A program made the position numbers and the translations under genes. Below are positions 54,153-63,870 of a stretch of DNA of 64,000 nt, one piece after another. How positions within the stretch are numbered: position 1 is the first letter of the stretch; the number at the start of each line of letters is the position of its first letter. This DNA comes from Paenibacillus algorifonticola (GTDB lineage: Bacteria; Bacillota; Bacilli; Paenibacillales; Paenibacillaceae), in contig NZ_LAQO01000015.1 of NCBI RefSeq assembly GCF_000971975.1, positions 62,001 through 126,000 of the forward strand. Direction: 5' to 3'. The notes beneath the pieces were generated by a model, which was given only the letters and a program-made list of their open reading frames with translations, was not told the DNA's origin and did no database searches.

Positions 54153-55343
54153 TTGAATTCAAGAGACACGCTAGAGCAGATGATGTTTACACCGGAGTTT
54201 AAGCAGAACCCCTACCCCGTCTATGAAAAATTACGAGCAAGCAATCCTATTTTTAAGCAGTTTTTCCCGAATGGCCATTATGGCTGGATTATAAGCAAAT
54301 ATGAAGACGCTGTGGAAGTGCTCAAGGACCAGCGTTTTATTAAAGACATAGCCAAAGTCAGCAGCATCGAGCAAACGAGTGTAATAGGCAAAAACATGCT
54401 GTTCTCCGACCTGCCGGATCATAAACGATTACGTGGATTTGTGCAAAAAGGATTCACTCCACAGATCATTGCGGGAAAGCGAGAGCACATTCAGAAAATT
54501 GCCGATGATCTTCTCGATGCGGTATCCGCTGGGCATACAATGAATCTGATAGACGATTACGCGTTCCACCTTCCCATTATTGTTATTTGTGAAATACTGG
54601 GGATTCCTACTGAAGATCGTGAGAAATTTCGAAGCTGGTCAAACTCCATTATCGAAGCCTCCTTTGAGGAGCGCAGTCGGGAAGCATCTTTGCAAGCCCA
54701 GGATGAATTCGTAGAGTATCTTCGTGAGCGCTTCGCCATTGTGCGGGAAAACCCCGGAGATGACCTAATTAGCCAACTGGTAGTTGCAGATGAAACGGGA
54801 GATCAGTTATCGGAAGGGGAGCTGTACGGGGTAGTTACCCTGCTCATCATTGCCGGTCATGAAACAACGGTCAATTTGATCGGCAATGGCGTGCTTGCGC
54901 TATTAGAACACCCGGAGCAGCGCGAGCAGTTGATTCAGCATCCTGAATATATTCATGGCGCCATTGAAGAAATGCTGCGTTACAACGGCCCTGTAGAATT
55001 CAGTACGGCCCGCTGGGCAAGCGAAGATCTGGCATTCAAAGGCCATATGATACAAAAAAATGATCTGGTCATCGTAGCGCTTGATTCCGCGAACCGTGAT
55101 CCAGAGCGTTTTAGCCAGCCAGATGTATTCGATATATCACGGGGCAAAAGCCAGCATCTAGCGTTTGGTAAAGGAATTCATCTCTGTCTGGGGGCACCTC
55201 TCGCCCGATTGGAAGGAGAAATCGCGATCAATACGCTGCTTCGGCGTTTTCCCAAGCTTGAGCTTCAGGCTAATATTGCCGATTTGGAATGGAGACCAGG
55301 CATGCTTGTACGCGGAGTTAAAGAACTTCCGCTGTCTATCTAA
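54153..55343 (+). CDS. Cytochrome P450 (class I bacterial, CYP107/109-like)
   Basis: A 396-residue soluble P450. The TTG at 54153 has GGAAGGAG nine bases upstream; an ATG and a GTG just before it are too close to that site. I-helix oxygen-activation motif AGHETT, K-helix ExxR as EEMLR, and heme-binding FGKGIHLCLGAPLARLE with the thiolate Cys. Substrate unknown; relatives oxidise fatty acids, steroids or macrolides. No ferredoxin or reductase gene is next to it, so it must use general electron carriers. It ends in the repeated terminator element. Confidence 0.96.
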   Translation: MNSRDTLEQMMFTPEFKQNPYPVYEKLRASNPIFKQFFPNGHYGWIISKYEDAVEVLKDQRFIKDIAKVSSIEQTSVIGKNMLFSDLPDHKRLRGFVQKGFTPQIIAGKREHIQKIADDLLDAVSAGHTMNLIDDYAFHLPIIVICEILGIPTEDREKFRSWSNSIIEASFEERSREASLQAQDEFVEYLRERFAIVRENPGDDLISQLVVADETGDQLSEGELYGVVTLLIIAGHETTVNLIGNGVLALLEHPEQREQLIQHPEYIHGAIEEMLRYNGPVEFSTARWASEDLAFKGHMIQKNDLVIVALDSANRDPERFSQPDVFDISRGKSQHLAFGKGIHLCLGAPLARLEGEIAINTLLRRFPKLELQANIADLEWRPGMLVRGVKELPLSI

Positions 55344-55370
55344 TTTTAAAGCTTCGACATTAGGAACAAA

Positions 55371-55420
55371 CAACATGCTATTATTTCTAGGCTGCCTGCG
55401 GGCAGCCTTATTCTTTTTCC
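55371..55420. terminator. Terminator after P450, copy 2 of the repeated 43-bp element
   Basis: GGCTGCC (55390-55396), TGCG, GGCAGCC (55401-55407), TTATTCTTTTT. With the preceding CAACATG it matches 19575-19617 at the same spacing. Confidence 0.85.
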
Positions 55421-55550
55421 ACATGCTATAATAAAACCAAGTTGCGAGGACAAGCTATTATGAGGATTATGCACATATTGCATGCTGCTGATCGACTTTT
55501 ATGGCACCATCGAACTTGGCAATGACTTATACAAAGGAGTGGAGAAATCA

Positions 55551-55931
55551 ATGATTAGCAAGGTCGGGCAAATTATGCTGTATGTAAATAACCAAGATGC
55601 GGCACGGGATTTTTGGACAGAAAAGGTTGGGTTTCATGTCGTTTCTGAAGAAGACAATGGTCAAGGCATGCGATGGATTGAAATTGCTCCGGCCGAGGGT
55701 GCAGACACAACGATCATTCTCCACAATAAGGAATTCGTCGAAAAAATGTCTCCCGGGTTAAATTTGGGTACGCCTTCGCTAATGTTTTTCTCAGATAATC
55801 TCGATCAATTATATAGCGACTTGTCCAATAAACAGGTCACAGTCGGACAAGTGGTAGAAATGCCGTCTGGCAGAGTATTTAACTTTGCGGATAATGAAGA
55901 AAATTACTTCGCTGTCATGGAAAAAAAGTAA
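55551..55931 (+). CDS. VOC-family protein (glyoxalase/dioxygenase fold)
   Basis: A 126-residue single-domain VOC protein. The ATG at 55551 is behind GGAGTGGAG. KVGQIMLYVNNQDAARDFWT is the opening strand-helix, GQGMRWIEIAP and FNFADNEENYFAVMEK the typical second half. Metal ligands (His or Glu at the ends of strands) are only partly recognisable. Function unknown; many such proteins bind toxins or dioxygenase substrates. Confidence 0.88.
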   Translation: MISKVGQIMLYVNNQDAARDFWTEKVGFHVVSEEDNGQGMRWIEIAPAEGADTTIILHNKEFVEKMSPGLNLGTPSLMFFSDNLDQLYSDLSNKQVTVGQVVEMPSGRVFNFADNEENYFAVMEKK

Positions 55932-55965
55932 ATGCGGCTCATTAGAGCTGAATCCATATCCATTG

Positions 55966-55999
55966 AGGTGGTCGACGATCAAGTCGGTCGCCTTTTTTT
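55966..55999 (+). terminator. Terminator after the VOC gene
   Basis: AGGTGGTCGAC pairs with GTCGGTCGCCT around GATCAA using several G-T pairs, then TTTTTTT. Confidence 0.75.
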
Positions 56000-56130
56000 A
56001 GTCATTACCTTTCATGGCACTCCCAAAATGGTTATTGTTGTTTGGTTGTATAGACGGCTGTTTCATTTGCCCTTAAGATAAAGCTATTCCTAATCGGATG
56101 CACGCTTTGAGCAACAAACGGGGGTGTAGG

Positions 56131-57933
56131 ATGAACGGAAATTTTAAGCTGAGAAATATACGGGCTTCAACGTTTTTACGAAAATTGTCCATTAAGCATC
56201 GACTGTTAATTGCCTTCCTGATCACCTCTCTCCTGCCTGTCTTCTCCGTAGCGCTTTATTCGAACATTAGATATGAGACGTCTATTTCAGAAAAGCTAAG
56301 CACGTCCACCCTTCAAGTGCTGTCCGAATCCGCGACGAATGCTTCCAGAGAACTTGCGCAATACGAGACCCTTAGTGAATCCATTATTATTAATAGCCTG
56401 ATACAAAGCGGGCTCCAGCATATGAACAGCATGACTGATTTTGAGAAATACGGCTTGCAGACCGATATTAAAGATGCTCTGGGGGAGCAAGTCTTTCGCC
56501 TAAGCAATATTTCGAATGTCGTGATTTTGACAAATGAGGGCCATATCTTTTTTGATCTGGGGTATGAATGGTATCCGCAAAACCAAATCGCTGATTCGCT
56601 GCAAGGCATAACGGGTACGGCCGGCAACATAAAGTGGACATATCTGCATTCCAACCGGGGCTCGGATAAAATTGCTTTGAGCCGGATTATTTTTTCCCAA
56701 GATAATCTGAATCAAACATTAGGCTACCTCGTTATCGTTATTGATGAGAAGGTTTTTTCGCGCAATACATTTGAACATGTGGACCTCGGAAAAGGAGGCA
56801 GGCTCTATATTACGGATAATAGCGGAGTTGTCGTGTCCTCCGTATCTCCTTCGATTCCCCATGGGCAAACGTATAACCAACAAGAGGTGTTTAGCACCAT
56901 GATTTCGAATGCGCCTAACAAAACCTTTTATGCGAATGTCGATGGGGAACGCGTACTCGTAGGCAGCGCTTATATCCGATCAGCAGACTGGCACATGATT
57001 GGACTTATTCCGCACTCGTATATTATTTCGGAGCTTTCGGCGATTAGAGGAAGCTTGCTGTATATTTGCTTGTTCATTCTTCTGTTGGCTGGGCTGCTTG
57101 CCATGTGGATTTATCGCAGTATTAATAGACCAATGCGCGATTTGCTCCAATACGCGACCCAAATTAAGCTTGGAAGGCTGGAAACTAGACTCGGTCTTAC
57201 TCATTCTGACGAAATGGGGCGGTTATCTGAAACGATCAATCAAATGGTCGCTCGGCTCAAAATGCTTATTTATCAGGTGGAGGAGGAGCAGCAGGCGAAG
57301 CGAGAGGCGGAGCTTAAGATGCTTCAGGCTCAAATCAACCCTCATTTTCTGTTCAATACCTTAAACTCCTTGAAGTGGAGCGCGATGATGAGCGGGAACG
57401 AAAATGTGGAGCAAGGGATCGCGTCTTTATCCGAGCTGCTTCATAATACGATTTTGGACACCGAAGAAATGATTACGCTGGAAAAGGAAATCGACAATTT
57501 AATGCACTATGCCGTCATTCAGCGGATTAGATATGGCGACTCGTTTAAACTCGTATGCCGCATGAGTGATGATCAGCTTTATCGATGTCTTGTTCCGCGA
57601 TTCATCCTTCAGCCTATTGTAGAAAATTCGATTTTGCACGCGGGCAGCGGGGAAGGTCGCAGAGTGCACATTACCGTAGACGGCTCTATTAACGAGGGAA
57701 GGCTGCTGCTTCAAATTTCCGATGATGGCAAAGGCTTCGATATGGCAGAGGTTCAAGAGCGGAAGTATTCCCATGAGAAGCTGTCAGGGATAGGGATGAG
57801 CAATGTGGAGGAGAGAATTCGCCTTCATGTAGGAAAGCAATACGGGATTGAAATCTCAAGCCAGCTGGGCCTTGGGACGCAAACCTTAATCAGCTTGCCA
57901 ATGACGATGAAGGAAGGGGAAAGACATGTATAA
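56131..57933 (+). CDS. YesM-type sensor histidine kinase of the third sugar system
   Basis: A 600-residue kinase. The ATG at 56131 follows GGGGGTG. Helix near residues 25-47, extracellular Cache-like sensor to about 305, second helix, HAMP (LQYATQIKLGRLETRLG), then INPHFLFNTLNSLKW with the phosphorylated His, QPIVENSILHAG and SDDGKGFD, GIGMSNVEERIRL. The stop overlaps the regulator start by 8 bases. It sits upstream of a sugar-binding lipoprotein and a secreted beta-helix protein, so it probably senses the polysaccharide they act on. Confidence 0.95.
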   Translation: MNGNFKLRNIRASTFLRKLSIKHRLLIAFLITSLLPVFSVALYSNIRYETSISEKLSTSTLQVLSESATNASRELAQYETLSESIIINSLIQSGLQHMNSMTDFEKYGLQTDIKDALGEQVFRLSNISNVVILTNEGHIFFDLGYEWYPQNQIADSLQGITGTAGNIKWTYLHSNRGSDKIALSRIIFSQDNLNQTLGYLVIVIDEKVFSRNTFEHVDLGKGGRLYITDNSGVVVSSVSPSIPHGQTYNQQEVFSTMISNAPNKTFYANVDGERVLVGSAYIRSADWHMIGLIPHSYIISELSAIRGSLLYICLFILLLAGLLAMWIYRSINRPMRDLLQYATQIKLGRLETRLGLTHSDEMGRLSETINQMVARLKMLIYQVEEEQQAKREAELKMLQAQINPHFLFNTLNSLKWSAMMSGNENVEQGIASLSELLHNTILDTEEMITLEKEIDNLMHYAVIQRIRYGDSFKLVCRMSDDQLYRCLVPRFILQPIVENSILHAGSGEGRRVHITVDGSINEGRLLLQISDDGKGFDMAEVQERKYSHEKLSGIGMSNVEERIRLHVGKQYGIEISSQLGLGTQTLISLPMTMKEGERHV

Positions 57934-59527
57934 AGTCATTATCGTAGATGATGAAATGATCGTTCGTCATGCCGTCAAAACCATCATTAAATGGGAGGAT
58001 AGCCGGTTCGAATACGCGGGCTCTGCTTCGAGCGGGGTGTCGGCCATGGAGCTTGTAAGAAGAACCAATGCGGATATCGTCATTACCGATATTAAAATGG
58101 CTGAAATGGATGGCCTTAAACTGATTAAAGGCTTGATGGCGGACGGATTTAAAGGCGAAGTTCTCGTTCTCAGCAACTATAATGATTTCGATCTAGTACG
58201 CGAGGCACTTAAGTTCGGCGCCTACGATTATATGCTCAAGCTCACATTGAAGACCGAAACCTTCATGCAAACCCTTGAAGAAATGGCAGCAAAGCTGGAT
58301 GCCAAGAGGAGCCATTTTAAACCTCAAACAACAACGGTAGAGCAGGCCGATGGAGAGCTGGAGCAGCTGTATGATTTATTGAAAAAGCATGATCTAGGGG
58401 AAGAGCTTCAGCTTAGTCCGAATATTTTAAATCAAAAGGAACGGCAAGCAATCTCCCTGCTTAAAGGCTTATGCTGTTATACATTTACGTTATATATGCC
58501 AGATGGCGAGCACCAAAATCATCAGACGATAGACTTTCATGAAACGTTAGAAAAGCTAGCCGAAGGGCTGTTCCCGAACAAACATTTTTTATTTGTATTT
58601 CATCCCCGTCCGAACCGTTACATAATAATCATCGCTACTCCCTTGATCCAAAACATGGTCGATCCCGAAGAAATAGCTCAACGTTTGATCAAACTATCGG
58701 AAATGTATTATGGCCTAGATATTAGCGTCATTTATGGGCAAGCCGCAACATCATTTAAAAATCTCATCGAGCAAATGAGCTTAAATAGGGAGGCAGAGGC
58801 GCTTCGATTTTATGCGGCGTATCAAGAAGGCTGCCAGTCTAATGCCAGGCTTGCCGTAGATACTAATGAGGGATTTCGTACAGCTGAAGCTAAACTGCGG
58901 GAGAGTCTGCGCGGCTCTGGCGACAGTGCAATTGAACGTTGGGTGGAAAGCGCATTTTTATTGATGGAATCTGCCGCCAAGCATCGTATTCATTCGAAAT
59001 CGCTGAAGCGCATATTAGCAGGGGGCATTTGGGGGCTTTCTAATGTGGCAGCCTTGCAAATGGACATGCCTTGGGACGAAAAGGGCTGGCTCGAAAAAGT
59101 CGAAGCAGCGGACTCGGATTCCAGCCTCAAGCTGCTCATTAAAGAGATTTCGGATGAGATTTTGGGCTCTTTAGGGAAAGGAACGCAGCTTTCTACTTCT
59201 ACTTTACGCCAGGAAATACGGCTAGCTCTAGCCTACTTAGATAAACATTTTGCTGATCGAGTGTCGATTTCAGATGTAGCCTCCTATGTAGCACTTTCTG
59301 AACCTTATCTATGCCAGCTTTTCAAAGCAGAGACAGGAAGCAGCATTTTGACCAGGCTCAATGAAATTCGTATGAACAGAGCCTATGAAATGCTCCTATC
59401 TGGCAAGTATCTAGTGAAGCAGGTTGCCATCGAGGTGGGCATTCCAGATCCTTTTTATTTTAATCGCCTATTTCGAAAGCGCTTCGGCCATGCCCCTAAA
59501 AACATAAAAAAAACTCCGCCCGTTTAA
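57926..59527 (+). CDS. Response regulator, receiver plus AraC HTH, third sugar system
   Basis: A 533-residue YesN-like regulator. Receiver at 1-120 with VDDEMIVRHA, IVITDIKMAEMDG (phosphorylated Asp), LSNYNDFD and the Lys of MLKLTL. The AraC HTH is at 425-533 (RVSISDVASYVALSEPYLCQ and QVAIEVGIPDPFYFNRLFRK). It should bind the shared upstream box found in the two following promoters. That link is inferred from position and spacing only. Confidence 0.95.
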   Translation: MYKVIIVDDEMIVRHAVKTIIKWEDSRFEYAGSASSGVSAMELVRRTNADIVITDIKMAEMDGLKLIKGLMADGFKGEVLVLSNYNDFDLVREALKFGAYDYMLKLTLKTETFMQTLEEMAAKLDAKRSHFKPQTTTVEQADGELEQLYDLLKKHDLGEELQLSPNILNQKERQAISLLKGLCCYTFTLYMPDGEHQNHQTIDFHETLEKLAEGLFPNKHFLFVFHPRPNRYIIIIATPLIQNMVDPEEIAQRLIKLSEMYYGLDISVIYGQAATSFKNLIEQMSLNREAEALRFYAAYQEGCQSNARLAVDTNEGFRTAEAKLRESLRGSGDSAIERWVESAFLLMESAAKHRIHSKSLKRILAGGIWGLSNVAALQMDMPWDEKGWLEKVEAADSDSSLKLLIKEISDEILGSLGKGTQLSTSTLRQEIRLALAYLDKHFADRVSISDVASYVALSEPYLCQLFKAETGSSILTRLNEIRMNRAYEMLLSGKYLVKQVAIEVGIPDPFYFNRLFRKRFGHAPKNIKKTPPV

Positions 59528-59564
59528 AAATAAAAATCTTAAAATTGTCCATAATCATCCGCTC

Positions 59565-59602
59565 TTTTGTTCATTTAGCGATGCTCCTTGCGAACTTATA
59601 AT
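59565..59602 (+). promoter_or_regulatory. Activator-type promoter of the binding-protein gene
   Basis: TTTTGTTCATTT (59565-59576) is exactly 20 bases before TATAAT (59597-59602). The -35 box is poor. The same box and distance occur at 61271-61308 before the beta-helix gene. Confidence 0.65.
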
Positions 59603-59637
59603 AAAGTTCATTACCAACGAAAGGGGTCACTAAATCA

Positions 59638-61083
59638 ATGAAAAAAAAGAATTGGTTTACTTTTGCAGCTGTAGCTATTGCGCTTACTACGACGTTAGCC
59701 GGTTGTGGGTCGGGCAACAGCCCGAGCAATGAATCGACACCGCCATCCTCTGCATCCCCATCGGCTTCGGATACAGCTGCTGCATCCCCGTCTGAAGGTG
59801 CTTCGCCAGCAGGCAAAACATTTGAAAACCCAGAGCTGGACGTTGCGGTCTTCCAAGGCGGCTATGGAAGGGAATTTTGGGATAGCGCCGCTGAGGCCTT
59901 TATGCAGGATTACCCTGGCACCAAAATCAACATCACCGCCAGCCCGAAAATCGGCGAGCTCATTCGACCAAAAATCGTTGCGGGCAATCCGCCCGATTTT
60001 ATGTACATTTCCGGCAGCGACAATACCCCGCTCGTAAATGGGTTGATTAAAGACAAAGCGCTGCTTGATTTGACGGAGGTGTTCGAGGAATTAACGCCAG
60101 AGGGTGCGCCTCTCAAGGATAAAATTCTCGATGGTGTTTTGAATTCACGGGCAACGTCCCCGTATGATGATGGCAAAGTGTATTTGGCACCTTATAACTT
60201 CGGCGTCATGGGCCTGTGGTATAACAAAGCGCTGTTCGAGGCGAAAGGGATTACCCCGCCTAAAACATGGGATGATTTCTTTGCTGCAAATGCGGCGGCG
60301 AAAGAGAATGGACGCGCATTATTGACGTACCAAGGCATTTATCCAGGCTACTTGGAGGAAATGATTGTTCCTGCCATTTATGCAGCGGGCGGCCAAGAGG
60401 CGCTGAAGCAATTTTTCGACTACGATCCTGAGTTTTGGAAAAGCGACACGTTTAAGCAGGTATGGGGCCTCATGGAAAAAATCGCAACGGAAGACAATGC
60501 TTTGATGACGGGCACCGTTGCACTTAACCACACGCAATCGCAGACGGCTTTCCTTCAAGGCAAAGCCATGTTTATTCCAAACGGCAGCTGGTTTGAGGAT
60601 GAAATGAAGGATGCGCCGCGCGAGGATGGATTCAGCTTCGGTTATCTGGGTGTTCCTTCGTTCGGAGCAGACAAACCGGTATCGGCCCTGACGAATGTGG
60701 AAACGGTAGTCATTCCAGCGAAAGCTAAAAATCCAGAGCTTGCCAAAGAATTCCTAAAGTATTTGTACACGGATAAAATCGTTCAGCTCAATGGCGACAA
60801 GGCAAAAGCGGTTATGGCGGTAAAAGGCGCGCCAGATCTCGTTAAAGCGTATATTACGGAGACGACTTACAACGTTTATAAGGCTGCGGATGACGGCATG
60901 ATTGCGGTTAATGGCGCATTTAAGCCTGTGGCCAAGGGCAGCAAATTCAACCCTAGTGATGAAGTCTACAAGCCATTTTCCTCGATTATGAGCAAGCAGA
61001 TGACTTTGGATCAATATGCTGAAAAGCTGTATAAGGTGTATTCGGAAATTCAGAAGGAGCTGGAGGCTGCTGGGGCACAGTAG
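59638..61083 (+). CDS. Sugar-binding lipoprotein (MalE/NgcE-like)
   Basis: A 481-residue binding lipoprotein. Signal ending in TTTLAGCGSGNS with the lipobox Cys, a long Ser/Pro/Ala linker to residue 60, then a family 1 binding fold with WYNKALFEAKGITPPKTWDD and FIPNGSWFEDEM. Such proteins deliver sugars, for example chitobiose, cellobiose or maltodextrins, to an ABC importer. The gene is followed by a terminator. The start of a permease gene at the right edge of the window may be its partner. Confidence 0.94.
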   Translation: MKKKNWFTFAAVAIALTTTLAGCGSGNSPSNESTPPSSASPSASDTAAASPSEGASPAGKTFENPELDVAVFQGGYGREFWDSAAEAFMQDYPGTKINITASPKIGELIRPKIVAGNPPDFMYISGSDNTPLVNGLIKDKALLDLTEVFEELTPEGAPLKDKILDGVLNSRATSPYDDGKVYLAPYNFGVMGLWYNKALFEAKGITPPKTWDDFFAANAAAKENGRALLTYQGIYPGYLEEMIVPAIYAAGGQEALKQFFDYDPEFWKSDTFKQVWGLMEKIATEDNALMTGTVALNHTQSQTAFLQGKAMFIPNGSWFEDEMKDAPREDGFSFGYLGVPSFGADKPVSALTNVETVVIPAKAKNPELAKEFLKYLYTDKIVQLNGDKAKAVMAVKGAPDLVKAYITETTYNVYKAADDGMIAVNGAFKPVAKGSKFNPSDEVYKPFSSIMSKQMTLDQYAEKLYKVYSEIQKELEAAGAQ

Positions 61084-61143
61084 GAAGTAAGCTGTGAGGC
61101 TGAACGACGGGAATGCGTTGCATGGCGCATAACTCTAAAAACG

Positions 61144-61182
61144 GGATGAGATGAGGTTTTTACCTCAGCCTCATCCTTTTTT
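61144..61182 (+). terminator. Terminator after the binding-protein gene
   Basis: GGATGAG-AT-GAGG and CCTC-AGC-CTCATCC pair around TTTTTA, followed by TTTTTT. Confidence 0.85.
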
Positions 61183-61270
61183 CATGATTGCAGATTCATA
61201 AACCTGAAGGATTTTATGATTCCCTGCATTTTCCGATGAACACCTAAAAATCCTCTATATAAATCTGCCG

Positions 61271-61308
61271 TTTTGTTCATTTGGTTAACGCTCTTATGAT
61301 TTTATAAT
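61271..61308 (+). promoter_or_regulatory. Activator-type promoter of the beta-helix gene
   Basis: TTTTGTTCATTT (61271-61282) again lies 20 bases before TATAAT (61303-61308). The 195 bases between here and the start codon form a long leader in which I see no riboswitch or coding frame. Confidence 0.65.
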
Positions 61309-61502
61309 GAAGCTCAGCTGGTAAAGCAGCATACGCTCCAAATGCAGGGTTTCACCGTCTCATTCAATGATCGACAGGTTATCGATTGGAGAGGGGCTGA
61401 TTAGCATGTAGCGATATCTGGGACCAAAAGGCTGAAAGATCGTAGGCAATCCATTGCTCAGCTTTGCGTCTGAATCAAATAAATGTGGGAGGAAGCAATG
61501 AA

Positions 61503-63641
61503 ATGAAAAAACGCATGTCAAGCTTATTGGTATTGCTGTTTTTATGTTCCTCTATTTTTATGATTGGGCCTGTAGCGGTAAGTGCAGCAAATACGACGTA
61601 TTATATTGATTCTTCCGGAGGGAACGATGCAAATAACGGCACCTCCACAGCCACCGCTTGGAAAACGTTAACGAAAGTGAATGCCACGACGTTCCAGCCA
61701 GGTGACCAAATTTTGTTTAAGTCGGGCGGGGTATGGAACGGCCAGCTGTGGCCTAAGGGCTCAGGAGCAGCGGGCGCTCCCATCACAATCGATAAATATG
61801 GCGGAACGGCAAAGCCCATTATCAATGGCGGCGGAACGCAAAGGGATTATCAAGCGACCGGCGCCGTTATGCTGCGAAATCAACAGTATTGGGAAATTAG
61901 CAATCTTGAAGTCACGAATGACGACAACTTTAACGTAGATTTGGTAACGACTACTTATGCAAACGGCAAGCCTACCAACATAAGAGACGGCATTCTGGTT
62001 GTGCTGGATACGAATCAAGTGGCGGCAGGCGGCGACACGATCATGGATCATATTTATATTCATGATAATTATGTGCATGATGTCGATAGCCCGAACGAAT
62101 GGCCGAACCAGTATGGCAACGCCTCGTTCAATGGCGGCATTATGTTTTATGTCATTGGCGCTTTAAAGGCCAACATGACGTTCAATGACGTAAGGATTGA
62201 AAATAACACAATCGAGAAAGTCGATTTGCTCGCCATTGCCAATTTTAATTACACGACGACAACGGCCTTCCAAGATGAAATTGAACCTTATAACTTGTGG
62301 CAAACGAACATTTATATCGGTCACAATTACATGCGTAATATTGGCCAAGGCGCCATTGACGTATGCGATGCGAAGGATGCAATCGTCGAATACAACGTCG
62401 TAGACGGCTGGTCCAAGCGCTATAACGCGGAAAGCGCAGGCATTTACCCGTGGAAATCTCAAAATGTAACGTTCCAAAATAACGAGGTTTATGGCGGACC
62501 GACGACGACGGGTGCTAACAATGGAGATGGAACAGCCTTTGATTTTGATTCGCCCAATAGCAATATCGTCTATCAATTCAACTATACCCATAACAACCCA
62601 ATGGGATGGATGTCCTATCTGGGAAGAAGCAGCAATAATATTGCGAGATATAATATCAGCGACGATAACGCTGCCTATTTGATCAAGTTTGGTTGGTTCG
62701 ACGTCGATAGCTCGGCTACGTATTTCCTGAATAACGTCTTTATTTATAACGGCAGTGTAACTAAATTCACGAATTCCAACGCTAATCTGGCCTCCACTTA
62801 TTTCAAAAGTGTGCCGTATTATTTTTACAATAACGTTTTTTATGACAAAAATACCCCTTCCTCCAGCTTTTGGCCGAGCAGCTCCGGCAGCTATGGAACG
62901 GCTGTATTTAGAAATAATGCGTTTTATGTGACCAATGGCAGCCATGCGGCTGGCGAACCGAATGATCCGGCGAAAGTGATCGCACCTCCTCAAATGGTCA
63001 GCCCTGGGCAGGCGCCAACTTTAGGGGCCAATGGCTTCACAAGTGGCGCCACCGTATGGGATGGCTACAAGCTGCAGGCCACTTCTCCACTCATTAATGC
63101 CGGTTATAATGTGCCGCAATTAGGAACGACCGATTTTTATGGAAATGCATTATTTAATGGGGCGGCTCCGGATATTGGTGCCTTTGAATCGACCGTTACA
63201 GGCGGGGGTGGAGGAGGCCCGACATCGGTCACGGTAGGCGGAACGGTAACGGCAAGCTCTACAAGCAGCCCGACAGGAGAAGAGAAGGAAAAAGCCTTCG
63301 ATGCCAATATTTCGACCAAATGGCTAATCACAACGGGAACAGGCTGGATTCAGTACAAATTTGTAACCGGTGTCTCTCATACCGTAACCTCGTATGCGAT
63401 AACGTCCGCTAACGATGTGCCGGCGAGGGACCCGAAAAATTGGACGCTGCAGGGCTCAAACGACGGAACGAGCTGGACGACGCTGGATACGCGCACGAAT
63501 GAAGCATTTGCCACCCGTTTCTTAACCAAAACGTATACGTTCAGCAATTCAACTGCTTACTCGTATTATCGCCTGAACGTAACGGCGAATAGCGGCGGTG
63601 CAGCACAGCTCCAGCTCGCTGAAATTGGTTTGTTCACGTAA
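61503..63641 (+). CDS. Secreted right-handed beta-helix protein with F5/8C domain
   Basis: A 712-residue protein. The ATG at 61503 is nine bases after GGGAGGA; a two-codon mini-frame ATG-AAA-TGA overlaps it. Residues 1-28 are a signal peptide ending in VSA. Residues 29-560 form a parallel beta helix (YYIDSSGGNDANNGTSTATA and many N-rich strands such as NVTFQNNEVYG), as in polysaccharide lyases and related enzymes. A Gly-rich hinge near 565 leads to an F5/8 type C (CBM32-like) domain at 571-712 (KAFDANISTKWLI, WTLQGSNDGTSWTTLDTR, LQLAEIGLF). Likely a pectin, alginate or other polysaccharide lyase/hydrolase; catalytic residues are not certain. Confidence 0.9.
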   Translation: MKKRMSSLLVLLFLCSSIFMIGPVAVSAANTTYYIDSSGGNDANNGTSTATAWKTLTKVNATTFQPGDQILFKSGGVWNGQLWPKGSGAAGAPITIDKYGGTAKPIINGGGTQRDYQATGAVMLRNQQYWEISNLEVTNDDNFNVDLVTTTYANGKPTNIRDGILVVLDTNQVAAGGDTIMDHIYIHDNYVHDVDSPNEWPNQYGNASFNGGIMFYVIGALKANMTFNDVRIENNTIEKVDLLAIANFNYTTTTAFQDEIEPYNLWQTNIYIGHNYMRNIGQGAIDVCDAKDAIVEYNVVDGWSKRYNAESAGIYPWKSQNVTFQNNEVYGGPTTTGANNGDGTAFDFDSPNSNIVYQFNYTHNNPMGWMSYLGRSSNNIARYNISDDNAAYLIKFGWFDVDSSATYFLNNVFIYNGSVTKFTNSNANLASTYFKSVPYYFYNNVFYDKNTPSSSFWPSSSGSYGTAVFRNNAFYVTNGSHAAGEPNDPAKVIAPPQMVSPGQAPTLGANGFTSGATVWDGYKLQATSPLINAGYNVPQLGTTDFYGNALFNGAAPDIGAFESTVTGGGGGGPTSVTVGGTVTASSTSSPTGEEKEKAFDANISTKWLITTGTGWIQYKFVTGVSHTVTSYAITSANDVPARDPKNWTLQGSNDGTSWTTLDTRTNEAFATRFLTKTYTFSNSTAYSYYRLNVTANSGGAAQLQLAEIGLFT

Positions 63642-63661
63642 AAAGGAAGGCAGGGGCCGCC

Positions 63662-63845
63662 GTTTATCGTTCAAATATAGGAAAGTATATGATTTTTCTA
63701 TCCTTTCTCTATATTCCACCCTCGAAACGGTAGCTTTGCCGCCAGAGGACGGCGACAGCCGTTTACGCTTGGCACGGCGGCTCCTGCAAATAAATAATAA
63801 GCCCATTATAGACCATTGTGCTGCAAAAAGCCGGCAAGCATGATC
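63662..63845. repeat. Structured, repeat-like intergenic stretch
   Basis: ATATAGGAAAG pairs imperfectly with CTTTCTCTATAT around a T-rich loop (63676-63717), then AAACGG ... CCGTTT (63726-63762) encloses GCCG/CGGC arms. It resembles intergenic repeats I associate with Paenibacillus genomes but only one copy lies in this window, so its repeated nature is a guess. Confidence 0.35.
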
Positions 63846-63870
63846 GCATCACCTGCGGCAGGGGGAAGGA

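Noticed and set aside
61498..61506. Two-codon mini-frame ATG-AAA-TGA as a leader peptide
   Set aside because: Too short to judge; it overlaps the real start by chance of sequence.
62163..62993. 276-codon antisense frame opposite the beta-helix gene
   Set aside because: Ile/Val/Arg-rich product typical of antisense to Asn- and Tyr-rich beta-helix coding sequence.
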